DNA of 64,000 bases from DATBLE01 sp963791425 (GCA_963791425.1 CAWBSE010000004.1:434001-498000); one strand, 5' to 3'. Shown: positions 44,421-57,815, counted from the first letter of the stretch. The notes: a model not told the origin generated them from the sequence alone. Program-made: numbers and translations.

Positions 44421-45563
44421 ATGGGTATCGCCGAGCTGACCCGCAACGCGGTGGACGTGCTTCCGAAGGGCGAGCTCGAGCGCAAGCTGGCGCTCGGCCG
44501 GCCGCTGCGCGTGAAGCTCGGCATCGACGTCACGTCTCCCGACATCCACGTCGGCCGTGCGATTCCGCTCCAGCGGATGCGCGCATTCCAGGACGAGGGG
44601 CACACCGGCGTGCTGATCGTCGGCGACTACACGACCCGGATCGGCGACCCGTCCGGCCGGTCGGCCGAGCGGCCGATCCTGTCCGACGAGGAGATCGACC
44701 GGAACGCGAAGACCTACGTCGAGCAGGCGATGATCGTGCTCGACCCCGACCGGACAGAGGTGCGCTACAACGGCGAGTGGCTGAGCAAGCTCTCCTACGC
44801 CGAGGTGGTGCGGCTGGCGCGCACGATCACCGTGGCCCGGATCCTCGAGCGCGACGACTTCGCCAAGCGGATGGCGGCGCAGGAGCCGATCTCGGTCTCC
44901 GAGCTCCTCTACCCGCTGATGCAGGCGTACGACTCGGTCGCGATCGAGGCCGACGTCGAGCTCGGCGGCACCGACCAGCTCTACAACCTGCTCGCCGGCC
45001 GCGATGTCATGGAGGCATACGGCCTCGAGCCGCAGCTCGTCCTGACCACTCCGCTGCTCCTCTCGTGGGACGGCGAGAAGATGTCGTCGTCGGTCGGCAA
45101 CAACATCCCGCTGACCGCGGCGCCGGAGGAGCAGTTCGGCCGGGCGATGCGGATCTCCGACGACCAGCTCGAGGAGTGGTACCGGCTCGTGCTCGAGGAG
45201 CCGGCGCCGACGGGCGACCCGCTGGAGGCCAAGCTGCGGCTGGCGAGGTTCATCGCCGCCCGCTCGCACGGGGAGGAGGCGGCCGCAGCGGCCGAGGCGC
45301 ACTTCACGCGGGTCGTGCGCGAAGGAAAGGCGCCGGAGGACGTCCCCGAGGCGCCGCTTCCCGCAGGCGATCCCGTCCATCTGCCCGCCGTGCTCGCCTC
45401 CGCCTTCGGACTCTCGACCAGCGAGGCGCGCCGGATGATCGCCCAGGGCGGCGTCCAGGTGAACGGCGAGGTCGTCACCGAACTCGACTTGCCCCGCTCA
45501 GAGGCCGAAAACGCGCTCGTTCAGGCCGGCAAGCGTCGCTTCATCCGCTTGACACCCCCCTGA
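44421..45563 (+). CDS. tyrS: Tyrosyl-tRNA synthetase
   Basis: The 380-residue class I synthetase has the HIGH-type motif as HVGR (43-46), TyrRS-specific GDYTTRIGDPSGR, KMSSS at 220-224 in place of KMSKS, and a C-terminal S4 RNA-binding domain (LSTSEARRMIAQGGVQVNG). The length and S4 domain fit the TyrZ-like subgroup. No T-box or other leader is visible in the 45 bases upstream. Its last codons contain the -35 element of the rRNA operon promoter. Confidence 0.95.
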   Translation: MGIAELTRNAVDVLPKGELERKLALGRPLRVKLGIDVTSPDIHVGRAIPLQRMRAFQDEGHTGVLIVGDYTTRIGDPSGRSAERPILSDEEIDRNAKTYVEQAMIVLDPDRTEVRYNGEWLSKLSYAEVVRLARTITVARILERDDFAKRMAAQEPISVSELLYPLMQAYDSVAIEADVELGGTDQLYNLLAGRDVMEAYGLEPQLVLTTPLLLSWDGEKMSSSVGNNIPLTAAPEEQFGRAMRISDDQLEEWYRLVLEEPAPTGDPLEAKLRLARFIAARSHGEEAAAAAEAHFTRVVREGKAPEDVPEAPLPAGDPVHLPAVLASAFGLSTSEARRMIAQGGVQVNGEVVTELDLPRSEAENALVQAGKRRFIRLTPP

Positions 45564-45576
45564 CCCTTGCTATCAT
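45549..45576 (+). promoter_or_regulatory. Candidate rRNA operon promoter
   Basis: TTGACA at 45549-45554 and TATCAT at 45571-45576 are spaced by 16 bases, close to the sigma-70/sigA consensus. It overlaps the end of tyrS and lies about 345 bases before 16S rRNA. A start site near 45583 is expected. Not proven, but it is the best promoter in the leader. Confidence 0.65.
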
Positions 45577-45921
45577 CCCCCGGCTGCCCAAAAGGCGGCG
45601 TGGAAACGTCCCGACGACCAGGAGTTCCAGACCAAGCGATCCGAGACGGAAGTCGAAGGTAGCGAAGTGGTGGGCCTCCGGATGGTGAGTTGGGGGCCTT
45701 TTTCACGCCTCCTGGCAAGTGGCACGGTCTTTGAAAACTCAGCAGCGTGCGTTTACGTCGAGTCCCCCTCGCGCCGGCTCTGCCTGTTTTTAGGGCGCGG
45801 CCTGCAAGAGGGGATACAAGACCCGTCGACCACAGATCATCGTGGGAGACACTTTGAGCTCCAAGCTCGAAGCGAAGCTTGCCGGCCGCTCTGGTTTACC
45901 AGGGTGGATCGGCAAACCAAC
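45577..45921 (+). other. rRNA leader with boxA-like element and 16S processing stem
   Basis: No protein is convincing here. TCTTTGAAAACTC at 45728-45740 matches the boxA antitermination type, and the segment 45722-45751 is inverse-complementary to 47583-47612 behind 16S, with pairing extending towards 45763 and 47567. That pair forms the RNase III-type stem for releasing 16S. Confidence 0.75.
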
Positions 45922-47471
<1,550 letters not shown>

Positions 47472-47691
47472 TAGGGATACCGGGGCTATTACCTCGGTTG
47501 GCTACTCGACTGTGATGGCGGTTCTATCGCCGTCCGGATCCGAGCTCGCCTGGAAATTACGTCGACCTCGACGTTTGCAATCCGTACGCTGCTGAGTTTT
47601 GAAGGACCGTGTCGTGCTGGCTTGAACCCAGCGCAGCGCGGTTCCATCTGCACCTTGAAAACTCCATAGCGGCAAATTAGGTGTTCTTCAT
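47472..47691 (+). other. 16S-23S spacer without a tRNA
   Basis: The 220-base spacer contains no T-loop or cloverleaf. It carries the right half of the 16S processing stem (47583-47612) and the left half of the 23S stem (47644-47686), the latter including a second boxA-like CCTTGAAAACTCC. Confidence 0.8.
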
Positions 47692-50679
<2,988 letters not shown>

Positions 50680-50681
50680 TT

Positions 50682-50722
50682 GAACACCGAAATGTCGCTA
50701 TGGAGTTTTGAGGGTGCGGTGG
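50682..50722 (+). other. Right half of the 23S processing stem
   Basis: GAACACCGAAATGTCGCTAT and the following GGAGTTTTGAGGGTGCGGTGG are inverse-complementary, with few mismatches, to 47644-47686 in front of 23S. Together they loop out the 23S precursor. Confidence 0.8.
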
Positions 50723-50744
50723 AGCCGCATATCCCTTCACAACT

Positions 50745-50861
50745 TCCGGTGGTCATAGCGACGGGGGTACACCTCTTCCCATTCCGAACAGAGCAGTTAA
50801 GCCCGTCAGCGCCGATGGTACTCGGGGAGCAATCCCCCGGGAGAGTAGGACGCCGCCGGAT
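50745..50861 (+). rRNA. rrf: 5S ribosomal RNA
   Basis: The terminal stem TCCGGTGG/CCGCCGGA and the conserved loop CCATTCCGAACAGAGCAGTTAAGCC (given by its key CCGAACA...GTTAAGC) are present. Length about 117 nt. Confidence 0.97.
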
Positions 50862-50868
50862 TATCTTC

Positions 50869-50895
50869 CGAAAGGCCGCCGCAAGCGGCCTTTCG
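50869..50895 (+). terminator. Terminator of the rRNA operon
   Basis: CGAAAGGCCGC pairs with GCGGCCTTTCG around CGCAA directly after 5S, followed by TCGTTCT. It is an 11-bp GC-rich hairpin in the right place. Confidence 0.85.
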
Positions 50896-50909
50896 TCGTT
50901 CTAGACGGT

Positions 50910-51752
50910 CTAGGCGGCGCGCAGCTTCTCGCGCCAGTCCGGGTCGAGCTCGCGCAGCCGGCGGACGCGCTCGCCGACCGGCGGATGCGTCACGAACAGC
51001 TTCGCGAGGCCCTCGTTGGCAAACGGGTTGATCGTGTACAGCGGCTCCGTCGCCGGGCTGGCCTCGAACGCGACGAGCTCGCTCGCCTGGTCGAGGCGGA
51101 CGAGCGCATCCGCAAGTCCGTGCGGCGACTCGCACAGCTCCGCCGCCAGCCGGTCGGCATCGAACTCGCGCCCCGGCGACAGCAGGAGATGCGTGAACGA
51201 CGCCGCGATCGGGCCCAGCACGTACAGCAGGGCACGCGAGAACCAGCCGCCGATCCGCGAGAACTCGACGAGCGAGCCTGCGAGCACGACCACGGTCGTT
51301 TGGACGAGGGCGTCACGGTTCCGGATGTGCGCGATCTCGTGGGCGACGATTCCTTCCAGCTCCGCCGGCGACGGTGATCCCAGCAGGCCCGTGCTGAACG
51401 CGACCGACGAGCTGCCCGGGCTCCGGCCGACCGAGAAGGCGCGCGGGAACCCGTCCGGGATCACGTAGAGCCGCGGTTTCACCACGCGCGCCCGCAGCGA
51501 GAGCTGCTCGACCATCGCCTGCACCGGCGCGGCCTCGGCAGACGTCAGCTCGCGCGCGCCGACCATCCCGAGCACGATGCGGTCGGAGTACCAGTACGAG
51601 CCGAAGCCGACGAGCAGACCGCCGAAGCCGAAGACCAGCGCGACGCGCAGCCCACCGATCCACCACCCGAGCGCACCCAAGGCCGCGCACAGGCCCAGGA
51701 GCAGCGCCCACGCCTTCAGGACATTGCGAACCGCCGGCCAGGCGCTCCGCAA
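50910..51752 (-). CDS. M48-family (HtpX-like) membrane metalloprotease
   Basis: The 280-residue protein has two N-terminal membrane helices (residues about 12-32 and 36-52), the zinc motif HEIAH at 138-142 in GIVAHEIAHIRNRD, more hydrophobic helices at 152-190, and the third ligand Glu196 in GREFDADR. HtpX-type proteases degrade damaged membrane proteins from the cytoplasmic side. Followed upstream on the same strand by an Sm-like small protein four bases away. Confidence 0.9.
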   Translation of the reverse strand: MRSAWPAVRNVLKAWALLLGLCAALGALGWWIGGLRVALVFGFGGLLVGFGSYWYSDRIVLGMVGARELTSAEAAPVQAMVEQLSLRARVVKPRLYVIPDGFPRAFSVGRSPGSSSVAFSTGLLGSPSPAELEGIVAHEIAHIRNRDALVQTTVVVLAGSLVEFSRIGGWFSRALLYVLGPIAASFTHLLLSPGREFDADRLAAELCESPHGLADALVRLDQASELVAFEASPATEPLYTINPFANEGLAKLFVTHPPVGERVRRLRELDPDWREKLRAA

Positions 51753-51755
51753 GAC

Positions 51756-52004
51756 CTAGCTCTCGTCGTCCCGCTCGTCCTCGGCGAGCCCGCGCGGGGG
51801 CCAATCCGGCTCCGGCGCGTCGCAACGGCTCGAGCAGTGGAGGGAGGCCACGTTCTGGAGCGGGATCAGGATGTGCCCGTTCAGCTCGACGTGCGCGACG
51901 TCGTCGATCGCGCAGTAGGAGGTGAGCACGCCGTCCTGGTAGTCGCCGTTCATCAGCGCCACCTCGACCTGCTCCCCCTTGTACTTGCTCGTGTAGTCCT
52001 CCAC
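51756..52004 (-). CDS. Small Sm/Hfq-fold-like hypothetical protein
   Basis: The 82-residue protein has a strand pattern like an Sm fold: EQVEVALMNGDYQDGVLTSY, IDDVAHVELNG and a last strand HILIPLQNVASLHC. The C-terminus is acidic and disordered (LAEDERDDES). There is no Hfq signature such as YKHA, so RNA binding is only a fold-level guess. Its stop lies four bases before the M48 protease start, suggesting an operon with the phosphatase gene upstream of it. Confidence 0.55.
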   Translation of the reverse strand: MEDYTSKYKGEQVEVALMNGDYQDGVLTSYCAIDDVAHVELNGHILIPLQNVASLHCSSRCDAPEPDWPPRGLAEDERDDES

Positions 52005-52009
52005 GCGGC

Positions 52010-52561
52010 TCAGTCTACTCCGCGGAGTCGGCCGTCCACGACGTCGATCCGGACGACGTGGCAGTTGTCGATCCTGCCGTCTGCGTCGACGCCGCAGTGC
52101 CTGAGCACGGCCCGCAGCGGGCCGCCGTGCGAGACGACGAGCACGCGCTGCTGTGCGTGCGTCGCCGCGATGCGATGCAAGGCGCCGAGCACCCGCTCGG
52201 ACATCTCATCCTGTGTCTCGGCGTCGCCCCACTCGCGCCCGTAGGGCTCACGCACCTCGGGGAACTTCTGGTGGATCTCGACATCGGTCAGCCCCTCCCA
52301 GGTGCCGAAGTTCCGCTCGCGCAGACCGCGGATCGCGGTCACACCGAGTCCCCGCGGTTCGGCGACGATCCGCGCCGTCTCGTGCGCGCGCATCAGGTCG
52401 CTCGAATAGACCGCGTCGATCTGCTCACCCCCGAGCTCCTCGCCGAGCGCGCGCGCCTGCGCACGGCCGGTGTCGTTCAGCGGCGTATCGGAGTGGCCCT
52501 GGATCCGCCGGTTGAGATTCCAGTCGGTCTCACCGTGCCTGGCGAGGAGAATCGTCGTCAC
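52010..52561 (-). CDS. Histidine phosphatase family protein (phosphoglycerate mutase-like)
   Basis: The 183-residue protein has the catalytic RHGETDWN at residues 8-15 with His9, an acid Glu in LRERNFGTWEG, and the second His in VVSHGGPLRAVL. Family members include cofactor-dependent phosphoglycerate mutases, alpha-ribazole phosphatase and broad phosphatases. Specific substrate unknown. First gene of the minus-strand group ending with the M48 protease. Confidence 0.92.
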   Translation of the reverse strand: MTTILLARHGETDWNLNRRIQGHSDTPLNDTGRAQARALGEELGGEQIDAVYSSDLMRAHETARIVAEPRGLGVTAIRGLRERNFGTWEGLTDVEIHQKFPEVREPYGREWGDAETQDEMSERVLGALHRIAATHAQQRVLVVSHGGPLRAVLRHCGVDADGRIDNCHVVRIDVVDGRLRGVD

Positions 52562-52581
52562 GCCCGATACGCTAGCGGCCG

Positions 52582-53337
52582 ATGGATCTCGGACTCCGCG
52601 ACCGCGTGTGCGTCGTCACCGGCTCGACCGCCGGCATCGGCCTCGAGACGGCGAGGCTGCTCGTGGCCGAGGGCGCGCGGGTCGTCACGTCCGGCCGCGG
52701 CGGCGCGCCGGGGGTCGGCGAGACGCTGCACGTCGAGGCCGATCTCGCCCGGCCGGGAGAGCCGGAGCGCCTCGTCGAGGCGGCCGTCGCCGAGCTCGGC
52801 GGGCTCCACTGCCTCGTCAACAACGTCGGCGCCGCGCGCCAGGCGAAGTTCGAGGAGGTGCCGGACGCCGAGTGGGACGAGTACTGGCAGCTGAACCTGA
52901 TGAGCCACGTCCGCGCGATCCGCGCCGCACTTCCGGTGATGCGCGAACGCGGCGGCGGCTCCATTGTCAACATCTCCTCGACCGCCGCGAAACGCCCGTC
53001 GACCGGAATGCCGCACTACTCGGTGACGAAGGCGGCCATGCTCTCGCTGTCCCGGCTCGTCGCCGACCTGTACGCGAAGGACGGGATCCGCTGCAACGCC
53101 GTCACGCCCGGCCCGACCGCGACCGACGCGTGGCTCGGCGACGGCGGGCTTGCCGACCAGCAGGGCGGCGATCGCGACGAGGTGCTGGCCAGGGTCGGCG
53201 CCGGCCGTCCGCTCGGCCGGCTCGCGCGACCCGAGGAGATCGCCGCCGTGGTCGTCTTCCTGTGCTCCGACCGTGCCTCCTACGTGACCGGCGCCGCCTG
53301 GAGCGCGGACGGCGGCACGGTGCCGATCATCATCTGA
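52582..53337 (+). CDS. SDR-family oxidoreductase
   Basis: The 251-residue classical SDR has TGSTAGIG at residues about 13-20, the NNVGAARQ segment, catalytic Ser in NISST and Tyr/Lys in PHYSVTKAA. The C-terminus is the typical SYVTGAAWSADGG. It resembles 3-oxoacyl-ACP reductase-like dehydrogenases. It is divergent from the phosphatase gene by 20 bases. Substrate unknown. Confidence 0.9.
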   Translation: MDLGLRDRVCVVTGSTAGIGLETARLLVAEGARVVTSGRGGAPGVGETLHVEADLARPGEPERLVEAAVAELGGLHCLVNNVGAARQAKFEEVPDAEWDEYWQLNLMSHVRAIRAALPVMRERGGGSIVNISSTAAKRPSTGMPHYSVTKAAMLSLSRLVADLYAKDGIRCNAVTPGPTATDAWLGDGGLADQQGGDRDEVLARVGAGRPLGRLARPEEIAAVVVFLCSDRASYVTGAAWSADGGTVPIII

Positions 53338-53595
53338 GTTCGGCGCTCGGGCTTGACCGGATCCGGGTCGCGGTCACGACCGCCGCGTACGGCGATCTCG
53401 TTCCCGAGTCCGCCTGCTCCTGACGTCGCGCTCACGCCCGGCGCGAATCGGCGCAGATCCGGCACAGACGGGCGCGCACTCGAGCGGTATCGTCGGTTGT
53501 GAGGGTGGCGGGACGGCTCCCCACCCTGGGTGGGGGGTGTGGGCGGAGAGCGCGGCGAAATCGATCTCGCCGCCCCAGCGACTACCCTGAAAGCG
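53338..53595. other. Intergenic region before dGTPase with a GC hairpin
   Basis: No gene is convincing in this 258-base gap. CCCCACCC (53519-53526) and GGGTGGGG (53528-53535) form a near-perfect hairpin with almost no loop, and a competing GGGTGG lies just before it. It could pause transcription upstream of the dgt-dnaG genes. No Shine-Dalgarno or riboswitch pattern stands out. Confidence 0.4.
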
Positions 53596-54549
53596 ATGCC
53601 CGAGCTGGCCGGGAGAGTAGGTGACGCGTTCGCCGCTGCGATCCGTGAGCGCGAGGAGGTCTGGCTGTCGCCGCTCGCGGTGCGCTCGTACGACACGCGT
53701 GGGCGTGAGCGCGACGAGGAGCCGTGCCCGGTGCGGACGCCCTTCCAGCGCGACCGCGACCGGATCGTCCACTCGAAGCCGTTCCGCCGGCTGAAGGGCA
53801 AGACGCAGGTCTTTATCGACCCGCAGGGCGACCACTACCGCACCCGGATCACGCACACGCTGGAGACGACGGCGATCTCGCGGGTGGTCGCCCGGGCGCT
53901 CCGGCTGAACGAGGATCTGACCGAGGCGATCGGGCTCGGCCACGACCTCGGTCACACCCCGTTCGGCCACGCCGGAGAGGACGCACTCGACCGGGCGCTC
54001 CGCGACCGGTTCGGCGGGAGCTTCCGGCACAACGAGCAGTCGTACCGGATCGCCCGCCGCCTCAACCTGACGCACGAGGTCTGCGAGGGGATCCTCACGC
54101 ACACCGGCGACATCGAGCCGGACACGCAGGAGGGGCGCATCGTCCGCCTCGTCGACCGCGTCGCGTACATCAACCACGACATCGACGACGCGCTCCGCTA
54201 CGGGCTCCTCGAGGAGGCCGACCTCCCGCAGGAGGAGATCGAACTGCTCGGCCCCACCGGCGGGAAGCGGATCGACCGGCTCGTCCACGACCTGGTCGAG
54301 ACGTCCGCAGCCGCGGGTGACATCCGGCAGAGCGAGGAGATCGGCGGCGCGATGCACCGGGTGCGCGACTTCATGTTCGAGCGCGTCTACCTGGCGGAGC
54401 ACGCCCTGGCCGAGCAGCGCCGCGCGCACGCGACGATCGAGAAGATCGTCGCGCACCTCGTCGAGCGTGGCGACTCGCCCGACGAGATCGTCGAGTATGT
54501 CGCCGGGATGACCGACCGGTTCGCGCTCACATACGCTGACGCTCTCTAG
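53596..54549 (+). CDS. dgt: dGTP triphosphohydrolase (HD domain)
   Basis: The 317-residue protein has the HD metal site with His87, His116-Asp117 (GLGHDLGHTPFGHAGE) and a later Asp in VDRVAYINHDIDD, and the N-terminal RTPFQRDRDRIVHSKPFRRL of dGTPases. It hydrolyses dGTP to deoxyguanosine and triphosphate, controlling dNTP pools. Its stop overlaps the dnaG start by one base. The dgt-dnaG pair is common in actinobacteria. Confidence 0.95.
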   Translation: MPELAGRVGDAFAAAIREREEVWLSPLAVRSYDTRGRERDEEPCPVRTPFQRDRDRIVHSKPFRRLKGKTQVFIDPQGDHYRTRITHTLETTAISRVVARALRLNEDLTEAIGLGHDLGHTPFGHAGEDALDRALRDRFGGSFRHNEQSYRIARRLNLTHEVCEGILTHTGDIEPDTQEGRIVRLVDRVAYINHDIDDALRYGLLEEADLPQEEIELLGPTGGKRIDRLVHDLVETSAAAGDIRQSEEIGGAMHRVRDFMFERVYLAEHALAEQRRAHATIEKIVAHLVERGDSPDEIVEYVAGMTDRFALTYADAL

Positions 54550-56201
54550 TGGCGCGGATCAAGGACACGTCGGTCGAGGCGGTCAAGGCGGCGACCGACA
54601 TCGTCACGCTCGTCGAGGGGTACACCCGCCTGCGCAAGGGCGGCCGCAGCCTCAAGGGCCTGTGCCCGTTCCACAACGAGAAGACGCCGAGCTTCGTGGT
54701 CACGCCCGACCGGGGCACGTTCAAATGCTTCGGCTGCGGCGAGGGCGGCGACGGGATCACGTTCGTCGAGAAGAAGGAGAACCTCGACTTCGTCGGCGCG
54801 ATCGAGTGGCTCGCCGACCGGTTCGGCGTCCAGCTCGAGTACGAGGAGACCTCGCCCGAGCAGGACCGCCTGCGCAAGCGCCGCGAGCGGCTGTTCCAGC
54901 TGCTCGACCGCGCCGCCACGTTCTACGAGCGCTGCCTCTGGGAGTCGGAGGCCGGTGCGTTCGCGCGCGACTACCTCGCCTCCCGGAACTTCGGCGAGGA
55001 GGTCTGCCGCGAGTTCCGGCTCGGTCTCGCGCCCGGGGGAGCGGCGCTGACCCGCGGCGCGGCCGAGCAGGGTTTCACGCCGGACGAGCTTTCCGGCGCC
55101 GGCCTGACCAACCGCCGCGGCAACGACTACTTCACCCGGCGGCTGCTGTTCCCGCTCGCCGACGCGCGCGGCCGTGTCCGCGGCTTCCAGGCGCGGCAGC
55201 TCTTCGACGACGACCCGCTGCGCGCGAAGTACGTCAACTCGCCCGAGGGCGACCTCTTCCGCAAGGGCGACCTCCTGTACGGCCTCGACCTCGCCCGCGC
55301 GGCGATCGCGAAGGCCGACCACGCCGTGATCGTCGAGGGAAACACCGACGTGATCGCGCTCCGCCAGGCGGGCTTCGAGCCGGTCGTCGCCGCGATGGGG
55401 ACGGCGCTCACCGACGCGCAACTCCGCGAGCTCACCCGCCTGACCAAGACGCTGTCGCTGTGCTTCGACGCCGACGCAGCCGGGCAGGACGCGACGCTCC
55501 GGGGCATGGAGCTGGCCAACGCGCAGGGGTTCGACATCCGCGTGATCTCGCTCACGCCGGGAACCGACCCGGCCGACGATCCCGCTGCCTTCGAGGCGCA
55601 GCTCGGGCAAGCCGAGGACTACCTCCCGTACCGCGTCCGCATCGAGATCGAACGGGCCATGCCCGACCGGCAGCGCGCCTTCGACCGCGTGCGCGAGGTG
55701 CTCGGGCCGTTTCCGGAGTCGCCACACCGCCAGGACGCCGTCCGGCTCGCAGCCGACCGCCTCGGCCTCCCGGTCGAGCTTCAGGCCGGCCTCGCGCCCG
55801 CCGCCCGCTCGCGCGCGGGCGCGGTCACGACCAAGGTGCTCGAGGCCGGCGTCCGCCAGGAGCGCGACGCGCTCGCGGGCGTCCTCGCACACGCCGAGCT
55901 CAAGTCGTGGCTCGCCGAGCTGACGCCCGAGCACTTCGACGTCGAGCTCCACCGCCGTGTGCGCCAGTACCTGCTCGAGCCCGCGCCGACCGCCGACCGT
56001 GACCTCGTCGGCGTGCTCGCCGACCTCGACGCCCGCGCCGCAGACGAGGAAATCGACGAGGGCACCGCCAAGGAGCTGCTGCTCCGCCTGCGCGAGCGGG
56101 GCATCCGCCGGGAACTCGCCCGCTCCGACGACCTCGAGCGCACCAAAGAGCTCCAGGCCGCACTGGCCAGGATTCGCGAGGCCGTCGGCGGCTTGACCTA
56201 G
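54549..56201 (+). CDS. dnaG: DNA primase
   Basis: The GTG-started 550-residue protein has the CHC2 zinc finger with Cys39-His42-Cys60-Cys63, and the TOPRIM core with VIVEGNTDVIALRQAG (Glu) and CFDADAAGQDA (Asp-x-Asp). Canonical DnaG has EGYMD in the first motif, so EGNTD is a mild variant. A short C-terminal helicase-binding region follows. It makes RNA primers at the replication fork with DnaB. Confidence 0.96.
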   Translation: MARIKDTSVEAVKAATDIVTLVEGYTRLRKGGRSLKGLCPFHNEKTPSFVVTPDRGTFKCFGCGEGGDGITFVEKKENLDFVGAIEWLADRFGVQLEYEETSPEQDRLRKRRERLFQLLDRAATFYERCLWESEAGAFARDYLASRNFGEEVCREFRLGLAPGGAALTRGAAEQGFTPDELSGAGLTNRRGNDYFTRRLLFPLADARGRVRGFQARQLFDDDPLRAKYVNSPEGDLFRKGDLLYGLDLARAAIAKADHAVIVEGNTDVIALRQAGFEPVVAAMGTALTDAQLRELTRLTKTLSLCFDADAAGQDATLRGMELANAQGFDIRVISLTPGTDPADDPAAFEAQLGQAEDYLPYRVRIEIERAMPDRQRAFDRVREVLGPFPESPHRQDAVRLAADRLGLPVELQAGLAPAARSRAGAVTTKVLEAGVRQERDALAGVLAHAELKSWLAELTPEHFDVELHRRVRQYLLEPAPTADRDLVGVLADLDARAADEEIDEGTAKELLLRLRERGIRRELARSDDLERTKELQAALARIREAVGGLT

Positions 56202-56215
56202 ATACGCTGGTTCCA

Positions 56216-56996
56216 ATGACAACAGACCCGCTCGTCATCGCCGGCCGCGAGCTCCGGTCGCGCCTGATCACCGGTACGGGCAAGTACCCGTCGCCCGAGG
56301 CGATGCGCGATGCCGTGATCGCGTCGGAGTGCGAGCTCGTCACCGTCGCCGTCGGGCGGATCGACCTCGACACCGTCGAGGAGGCGATCACCGACTACCT
56401 GCCCGAGAGCGTCACGCTGCTTCCGAACACGGCGGGTTCCGCCACGGCGGAGGAGGCCGTGCGGATCGCGCGGCTCGCCCGGGCGGGGGGCCTGCCCGAC
56501 TGGATCAAGCTCGAGGTGATCCCCGACCCCCGCTGGCTGCTGCCCGACCCGGTCGGCACGCTCGAGGCCGCCGAGCAGTTGGTCGCAGAGGGCTTCACCG
56601 TCCTGCCGTACGTGTTCCCCGACCCGGTGCTCCAGAAGCGGCTCGAGGCGGTCGGCTGCGCGGCGGTGATGCCGCTCGCCTCACCGATCGGCAGCGGCAG
56701 CGGACTGAAACTGCGCCACGCGATCGAGATCATGATCGAGCAGGCCGAGGTGCCCGTCGTGGTCGACGCCGGCCTTGCCTCACCGTCGCAGGCGGCGGAG
56801 GCGATGGAGCTCGGCGCCGACGCCGTGCTCGTCAACACCGCGATCGCGCGCGCCGACGACCCCGCCGCCATGGCGCGGGCGTTCCGGCTGGGCGTCGAAG
56901 CCGGCCGCTCCGCGCGTCTCGCCGGGCTGATCGAGGAGCGCGAGGGCGGCTGCCGCCTCGAGCCTCGGCGCAGGTCTCGCGACACCGCAGGCATGA
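56216..56996 (+). CDS. thiG: Thiazole synthase, frameshifted at 56944
   Basis: The barrel enzyme has the Schiff-base Lys98 in DWIKLEVI and the phosphate-binding SPIGSGSGL. Near the end, an extra G in GGG 56944-56946 pushes the frame away from the usual ThiG tail: the +1 frame reads AAAASSLGAGLATPQA and stops with a TGA that overlaps the thiS ATG. Without the correction thiG appears fused to thiS. It forms the thiazole ring of thiamine from DXP, glycine imine and ThiS thiocarboxylate. Confidence 0.92.
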
Positions 56997-57193
56997 CCGT
57001 CACCGTCAACGGCCGCACGACGGAGCTCGGGCCGGGGGAGACGGTCGAGATGCTGCTCGACCAGCTCGGCCTGGCCGCTCCGTACGCGCTGGTCGAACGG
57101 AACGGCCACCCCGTCGAGCGCGACCGCTACGGCGACACCACGCTGGAGGACGGCGACACCCTCGTCGTGGCCCGGCCCATCGCAGGTGGATAG
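56993..57193 (+). CDS. thiS: Sulfur-carrier protein ThiS
   Basis: The 66-residue ubiquitin-like protein begins TVTVNGRTTEL and ends in the essential C-terminal Gly-Gly (PIAGG), where the thiocarboxylate forms. Its ATG overlaps the corrected thiG stop as ATGA, and its end overlaps thiE by eight bases. The short length and GG tail are diagnostic. Confidence 0.92.
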   Translation: MTVTVNGRTTELGPGETVEMLLDQLGLAAPYALVERNGHPVERDRYGDTTLEDGDTLVVARPIAGG

Positions 57194-57767
57194 CCGCCTC
57201 TACCTGATCACCGGAGCGCGCCCGGACCTGGCGTCCTTCCTCGAGGCCGCGGTAAAGGGCGGGGTGGACATCGTCCAGATCCGCGAGAAGGCGCTCGCAG
57301 ACGGCGAGCTGCTCGCCGCGCTCGAGGAGGCCCGCGAGATCACCCTTCGCCTCGGCGTGCCGCTGGTCGTCAACGACCGCCCCGATCTCGCCCGGCTCGC
57401 CGAGGCCGACTACGTCCACGTCGGGCAGGACGACCTCCCGGTCGAGGCCGCCCGCACGTTCGGCGTCAGGGTCGGCCAGTCGACCCACGCCCCCGTGGAG
57501 CTCGACGCCGTGGAGGCCGACTACGCCGGCGTCGGGCCTGTCTACGCGACGCCGACGAAGGAGGGCCGGCCCGCGGTCGGGCTCGACTACGTGCGCTACG
57601 CCGCCGGCCACGCACGCGTCCCCTGGTTCGCGATCGGCGGCATCGACGAGACGAATGTCGCCGGGATCGTCGCCGCCGGCGCGACGAGGATCGCGGTCGT
57701 CCGCGCGATCGGCGAAGCGTCGGATCCCGAAGCCGCCGCGGCGGCACTGCGCGACGCTCTTCCCTGA
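57186..57767 (+). CDS. thiE: Thiamine phosphate synthase
   Basis: The 193-residue barrel enzyme (GTG start) has IVQIREKALADGELL, VVNDRPDLARLAEADYVHVGQDDLP, and GPVYATPTKEGRPAVGL, all ThiE landmarks. It couples HMP pyrophosphate and thiazole phosphate to thiamine monophosphate. It completes the thiG-thiS-thiE group, which has no TPP riboswitch in the 14-base gap upstream of thiG. Confidence 0.95.
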   Translation: MDSRLYLITGARPDLASFLEAAVKGGVDIVQIREKALADGELLAALEEAREITLRLGVPLVVNDRPDLARLAEADYVHVGQDDLPVEAARTFGVRVGQSTHAPVELDAVEADYAGVGPVYATPTKEGRPAVGLDYVRYAAGHARVPWFAIGGIDETNVAGIVAAGATRIAVVRAIGEASDPEAAAAALRDALP

Positions 57768-57815
57768 TCCCTAAAGCCGCTTCGCTACCATGCCGAAGCC
57801 AGTTTTTGCGGCCGA

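Noticed and set aside
47472..47691. tRNA-Ile or tRNA-Ala in the 16S-23S spacer
   Set aside because: No cloverleaf or T-loop sequence found.
53338..53595. SRP RNA or RNase P RNA in the gap before dgt
   Set aside because: The conserved GGTCAGG...GGAAGCAGCC of SRP RNA and RNase P cores are absent.
56202..56215. TPP riboswitch before thiG
   Set aside because: Only 14 bases separate dnaG and thiG, and no CTGAGA element is present.
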